Of a stretch of DNA of 64,000 bases, positions 59,478-64,000 are shown one piece after another. The position numbers were made by a program, and so were the translations under genes. The notes beneath the pieces were generated by a model, which was not told the DNA's origin, did not search any database, and saw only the letters and a list, made by a program, of their open reading frames with translations. The first letter of the stretch is position 1. Each line of letters starts with the position of its first letter. The DNA lies in contig CP136066.1 of assembly GCA_032622095.1 (NCBI GenBank), forward strand, positions 128,557,917-128,621,916. Reading direction: 5' to 3'. Source of the stretch: Siphonodentalium dalli (taxonomy: Eukaryota > Mollusca > Scaphopoda > Gadilida > Siphonodentaliidae).

Positions 59478-61035
59478 ATGGATTTAATCCCAGACGCCGT
59501 GTTGGCCGCAGTGCAAAGGTGTTCGGTAGTGGACATTGCTAACTGGAGTCTCCAGTCTAGCAGGGGCTACCTGACCCTTTGCCTGGAGTTCCGGACTGAA
59601 GATGCTGGCATCCAGAGATCGCAAGCCCGGGACACCAACTCCAAGACTGCCTCCTGTCATCTGTGTGGGAAGAAGAAAGGGCCGCCCAAGAAGAAGACGC
59701 CTGCGAGGAAAAGAAGGGACGCAGCCAGACGAGCCAAATGGAAGAAGATGGGGGTGACTGTTCTGCCAGTCACCCCTCCCCTTGTGGTTCAGCCGACGTC
59801 CAATGTCACAGCCGGCAGGTCGGAGTTGTCTGAGAGACGCACAGACGACCCGACCTGCATGGAGACAGGCGACATCGCACCAGCTAGCAGGGACTCCGTT
59901 GATCTTCCGGAGGTCCCTGCTGTCGTCGTCGAGGCAAGCGGAACAAGGGAGCAGGAAACCACCCCTGCTGTTCCTGCCGCCTGCTTCGAGGTGGAACTGG
60001 ACAGCTTGTCACCACGGACACCGGAGTACCAGCACATCCCGGTGTTCTCCAGCTCCTCCACCAGCAACTACAACACCAGCGCAGACTCCGCCCATGAAGA
60101 ACTCGTGGCTGAGGCCACCCCATGCATCCGGATATGCTCGTAGCGGAAGATATGCTCGTAGCGGAATAACCATATATATATATATTTACCCAACTGTACA
60201 TCAAACTTCTTTAAACATGGACGCAGTTTAATCCTATTTTACCGGGAAGTTAGGCCAAAAATTGTGGCAAAATTTGCATTTCTTACATAAAATTACGATT
60301 TCTGTGGTAACAGCCCAGACAATATAGTCTTTGCATACATTGCTATTTCCGCGGATATTCCATTAATATAATAGACAACATTTTCAGTAATGTTCTACAT
60401 TTCCATAGTAAAAAATAACCATATATGCAGGTCATAGCAAGAAAATATGGAATGTCTATAGCAGTGGTTTTACGTTTGCTATAGACATGCCCCAAAATCA
60501 AGTGAGTGACTCCATGGAAATAAATTTTTCGGGCACTAATATGATTGACATCGCAAACATGTCCAGTTCATTTTGAAGCTAAGATATCGTACTTTGAGAG
60601 ACTGTATGTTATATAATGTGTCAATGCAAAGATTCATTAAAATTTGATAAAACTTATATCGAGTAAGTATTTCAGGTCATAATTTTCGTATAAAACCAGA
60701 TTATCGAACATTAATATGCAAATTGCGGAAACCACAACCGCTCATATCTGTAGACCGATTATCGCTGTTAACGTTTAAAAAAAATCAAGTTAAAATAAAC
60801 TGTGTTTTTAAGAAATAACTTACGATAACTAAAGACGATGTGCAAATCGCGGGCCATGTGGTTATTCCGCTACGAGCATGTCTTCCGCTACGAGCATGTC
60901 CGGATGCATGGGGTGGAGGCCACCAAACAGATTGCATTGGCACAAGAGGCACGGAGGTTATCAGCAATCAACGATCAGCGACATCAACGTTTCTTACAAC
61001 AGCTCCAACAGAAATCTCCTCCGTCACCACAATAA
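59478..61035 (+). pseudogene. 250-codon repeat-encoded ORF split by a TIR element
   Basis: The frame from ATG 59478 runs to 60115 and resumes at 60921-61035. Removing the element and one 5-bp duplication restores a 250-residue frame. The N terminus MDLIPDAVLAAV leads into a short beta-rich part; a CHLCGKKKGPPKKKTPARK block (CxxC plus strongly basic stretch) lies around residues 60-85; an acidic, proline/serine-rich middle follows; and a C-terminal Gln-rich helix (ALAQEARRLSAINDQRHQ) ends SPPSPQ. GC content is much higher than in the surroundings. AATAAA follows at 61057. Similar basic KK-x-RRRD proteins are, from memory, common in repeat families of marine invertebrates; I cannot name this one. 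Confidence 0.6.
60116..60915 (-). mobile_element. 800-bp TIR element, 5-bp TSD family, copy 2
   Basis: The ends are CACCCCATGCATCCGG and its reverse complement. The target duplication is GAGGC (60111-60115 and 60916-60920). The interior matches 17899-18798 in reverse orientation, for example CGGGAAGTTAGGCCAAAAAT. It is about 100 bp shorter. The insertion interrupts a coding frame without removing any base. Confidence 0.9.
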
Positions 61036-61207
61036 TCAACAGAAAAGCCAAACCCAATAAAGAAAAGGAAAAAGAAAAAATAATCACCATCACAAAATGC
61101 TTACCTTTTTTTCCTTTTTTTTTGCTTTTTGTTTCCTCACCAATAAAGGCAACACCATGAGGGATTAAGGGGAGGACCATTCGGTCCTTCCGACAATCCC
61201 GGGCTAG

Positions 61208-61384
61208 CCCCCCGAACCACTCATTCTCTGTTCATATCATCTTGAAATCGTTCAACGTCGACAAGCTACAACCGAGGAAAGCCCTCCCGACAACCCTTGC
61301 ATCAAGTGTGGGAAAGACGTCTCGTCATACCAACAAGCCGTAGACTGCGACTCATGTGGTCGTTGGCAGCACCGAAAATTTTAA
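61208..61384 (+). pseudogene. PHD-finger relic
   Basis: An open stretch ends with NPCIKCGKDVSSYQQAVDCD and then SCGRWQHRKF and a stop. The spacing C-x2-C...C-x2-C...W-x-H matches the PHD finger found in ORF1 or N-terminal regions of several invertebrate LINEs and other transposon proteins. The final cysteine pair is lost: the frame ends right after WQH, and AT-rich repeat sequence begins. A stop lies at 61205-61207. Confidence 0.55.
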
Positions 61385-61570
61385 TCCAATTGTAAATATA
61401 TTATACTACTATTATACTATCTATACTTAATTACTGATTTTATCTATATATATTTTTACAATTAATATATACTAAATATATTTTAATTTGAATTTAAATC
61501 CAATTGTAAATATATTATACTACAATTATACTATCTATACTTAATTACTGATTTTATCTATATATTTTTC
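61385..61570. repeat. Two tandem ~117-bp AT-rich units
   Basis: AATCCAATTGTAAATATATT...TACTTAATTACTGATTTTAT occurs twice. Confidence 0.85.
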
Positions 61571-61872
61571 GCCACCCCCTTTCAATTAGGCATTCTACAG
61601 CATCTTAAAAGCATACCGACAATGTCAAAACAACCATAAAGACAATGAAACCTTGAGACAACATGGCGAAATCTTATCACTCCAGTCTCAGTACTGAAAC
61701 AATACTGCACCGCCGACAAATACCTCTAATCATAAGCCGACGGCAAGGTGTCAACCAACCACGCATTAAGCTGTGAGATAAGATATGAGATAAGCCGTCA
61801 ATTAGCACATCCTAAATATACCTCATACTATTTTGTGACTCCATAATTCATATCTCCATTATATATAATAGA
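61571..61872. other. No gene seen
   Basis: Unique sequence up to the Helitron-like terminus at 61873. Confidence 0.6.
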
Positions 61873-62232
61873 CTAGCAGGTTAGCCCGCCACTGGCGTCA
61901 TTCGTCTCATGGCTTTGTTTCAGAAACATGACATTTTTTTAATTTAACCAAATTTCAAGTCGATAGCTCCACCCGTTTCCGAGATCTGGTCTGCGCATGC
62001 GCGAAGCTTGCGTCGCACGGCCTCGGCGACCCGATAAAATTCGTACCCGGGACAAGATACATTCACATACCAAATTTCAAGTCGATAGCTCCACCGGTTT
62101 CCGAGATCTCGTCTGCGCATGCGCGAAGCTGGCGTCGCACGGACTCGGCCACCCGATAAAATTTGTATCCGGGAAAGATACATTCACATAGCAAATTTCA
62201 AGTCGATAGCTCCACCCGTTTGCGAGATAACG
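61873..62232 (-). mobile_element. Helitron-like 3' end with ~113-bp repeats, truncated
   Basis: On the minus strand the terminus reads ...CTAACCTG-CTAG|T preceded by a GC-rich hairpin. To the right lie two and a half units of a ~113-bp repeat (CAAATTTCAAGTCGATAGCTC, CCGTTTCCGAGATCT, GCGCATGCGCGAAGC, ACCCGATAAAAT). The element breaks off at about 62232 with no 5' end. Confidence 0.65.
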
Positions 62233-62695
62233 CATTCTTAGTTTTTCAATGAGTTAATTCATGGTACCCGTCCTCCCCGTCCTAAACTTCAGAGCGGACA
62301 GTCAATTAATCCCGTCGTGAAATCCCTCTGCATAATATTTCGAGCTCTTAGATCAATTCTGCCTTTTTAGCTGCATTTCGTCCGCATCCGTATTTCGGAC
62401 GCATGGGGTCAGTCGTTTAGCCACGTCCATTGGAATCCGCATCGGACGCATGGGGTATCGTTTAGCCACGTCCATTGCAATAAAGAGCGTTGATTGTTAA
62501 AACCTCCGTATAAGGTATATATAAAGAGCGTTGTTGCCTTAACCCCCCGCCGTGCCTTTGCGGTGATTTGGGAGTGGATAAAGGGTGCTCAGAGCTTCTC
62601 GAAAACACGACTACGGCGGTGTCGGTGGGAGTTTACACTTACATACGAAATTTGATCTCAATCTGTACACGCGTTTTGGATTCTATGAAGTACAC
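62233..62695. other. No gene seen; duplicated GGACGCATGGGGT motif
   Basis: CGGACGCATGGGGT...CGTTTAGCCACGTCCATTG occurs twice (62397-62435 and 62443-62478), and ATAAAGAGCGTTG twice (62482 and 62520). A CA microsatellite starts at about 62692. Confidence 0.55.
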
Positions 62696-62750
62696 ACACA
62701 CACACACACATACACACATATATACGAAGTCTCAAAATATATAGTATAGA

Positions 62751-63657
62751 CTAGCAGGTTAGCCCGCCACCGGCGGCTTGTCCGAAACATGACATTTTTA
62801 TATATATTTTTTAAATTTGTACCCGGTAGCTCCACCAGTTTCCGAGATCTGGTCTGCGCATGAAAATTTGTACCCGGCGCAAGATACATTCACATGCCAA
62901 ATTTCAAGTCGATAGCTCCACCCGTTTCCGAGATCTCGTCTGCGCATGCGCTGCACGGGTGTCGCACGGGCTCGGCAACCCGATAAAATTTGTACCCGGC
63001 GCAAGATACATTCACATAGCAAATTTCAAGTCGATAGCTCCACCCGTTTCCGAGATCTCGTCTGCGCATGCGCTGCACGGGCGTCGCACGGGCTCGGCGA
63101 CCCGATAATATTTGTACCCGGCGCAAGATACATTCACATAGCAAATTTCAAGTCGATAGCTCCACCCGTTTCCGAGATCTCGTCTGCGCATGCGCGAAGC
63201 GGGCGTCGCACGGGCTCGCCAATACGACAACGACCACCGCCTGGTCAAACTACACACACGTACCAAGTTTCGTCCCGATCGGTCGAGAATCGTAGATTTG
63301 TATGAAGTACAACACACACACAAACAAAAATATATAAGAGATAGTCGATAGCTCCACCCGTTTCCGAGATCTCGTCTGCGCATGCGCTGCACGGGCGTCG
63401 CACGGGCTCGGCGACCCGATAATATTTGTACCCGGCGCAAGATACATTCACATAGCAAATTTCAAGTCGATAGCTCCACCCGTTTCCGAGATCTCGTCTG
63501 CGCATGCGCGAAGCGGGCGTCGCACGGGCTCGCCAATACGACAACGACCACCGCATGGTCAAACTACACACACGTACCAAGTTTCGTCCCGATCGGTCGA
63601 GAATCGTAGATTTGTATGAAGTACAACACACACACAAACAAAAATATATAAGAGAGA
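62751..63657 (-). mobile_element. Helitron-like element with ~113-bp satellite and duplicated 5' end
   Basis: The minus-strand 3' end is a CCGCC-GGT-GGCGG hairpin (62764-62776) followed by CTAG|T (62751-62754). The 5' end A|TCTCTTATATATTTTTG lies at 63341, and a second copy of the same 5' end lies at about 63655. The ~113-bp repeat occurs four to six times, depending on how partial units are counted. Segment 63031-63344 is repeated almost exactly as 63345-63657. No Rep/helicase. Confidence 0.65.
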
Positions 63658-63953
63658 TATGTAAATTAGATAGATTGTATCAAAATATATAGGAGAGATA
63701 TGTAAATGATCTACACACCATTACTGGTGTTTGTCAAAGTTTAGTGGGGTATATCAATACTCATTCACGATCATATCATTGAGGTCCGGAGGGTGTGGGC
63801 TATCTCTCGAATACAAGGAGTTCTCAAAATATATAGAAGAGATTATTCAAAGTAATATATAATCAATTTGTATATATTTTTTACAATATCATGATTCAAA
63901 GCTCCCTCTCTTTGTTCATGATGTGAGTTTTGACATAGTTCTTTCTATTATAG
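63658..63953. other. AT-rich sequence; no gene seen
   Basis: Includes two copies of AAAATATATAGGAGAGATAT-like motifs. It ends in a pyrimidine-rich tract followed by AG. Confidence 0.5.
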
Positions 63954-64000
63954 ATTGTCGACAAGCCATTCAGCACCAGCTCCCAACTGATGTCTATAAA
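63954..64000 (+). CDS. Possible exon start, cut by the window edge
   Basis: TTCTTTCTATTATAG resembles a splice acceptor. It is followed by an open frame reading CRQAIQHQLPTDVYK to the window end. The residue composition looks protein-like, but 47 bases are too few to identify a gene. Confidence 0.25.
   Translation, partial: MVDKPFSTSSQLMSI

Overview
The window is repeat-dominated nuclear DNA from a multicellular eukaryote. The evidence is metazoan-style non-LTR retrotransposon (LINE) proteins, many TIR elements and MITEs, Helitron-like ends, satellites, long microsatellites, and a few short stretches that look like spliced exons. There are no bacterial operons, rRNA or tRNA. The repeat types recall marine invertebrates such as molluscs, other lophotrochozoans or ambulacrarians. 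That is an impression; the species cannot be fixed from sequence alone.

Layout. 1-17459: a nearly homogeneous satellite with a 1357-bp period, entering from the left edge. Each unit carries a 451-bp MITE-like segment with 18-bp inverted termini, and the array stops exactly at the outer end of the last such terminus. 17460-20780: nested elements. A decayed tandem repeat is split by a 2.1-kb foldback element with a 9-bp target duplication, which is itself split by a 900-bp TIR element with a 5-bp target duplication. 20887-21090: the best host-gene candidate, a minus-strand terminal exon for a small membrane protein with a polyadenylation signal. 21585-24560: minisatellite and three ~820-bp tandem units.

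23910-34844 and 34845-45789: a direct tandem duplication of ~10.94 kb, about 99% identical, with a blunt junction. Each copy holds a 164-bp satellite with a four-unit higher-order period inside a short-TIR element, remnants of an acidic-tailed protein, a Helitron-like element, a TIR element with 192-bp repeats, and microsatellites.

46149-47369: a LINE 3' fragment and an ~800-bp element with perfect 29-bp TIRs. 47765-58720: a minus-strand LINE. Its ORF1 has three zinc knuckles and an SGNH-hydrolase-like domain; its ORF2 has an endonuclease, a reverse transcriptase and a C-terminal zinc motif. It is close to intact except for a few single-base lesions and a 5262-bp element inserted in the endonuclease domain. 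58930-61385: a small MITE, a second copy of the acidic-tailed terminal exon, and a 250-codon ORF split by a second member of the 5-bp-TSD family, then a PHD-finger relic. 61873-63657: Helitron-like 3' ends with ~113-bp internal satellites. 63954-64000: a possible exon start cut by the window edge.

The genes do not form a pathway. The window is an archive of insertions. Four insertions can be polarised from their target duplications or interrupted reading frames, and several elements appear to have bred tandem arrays inside or between their own termini.
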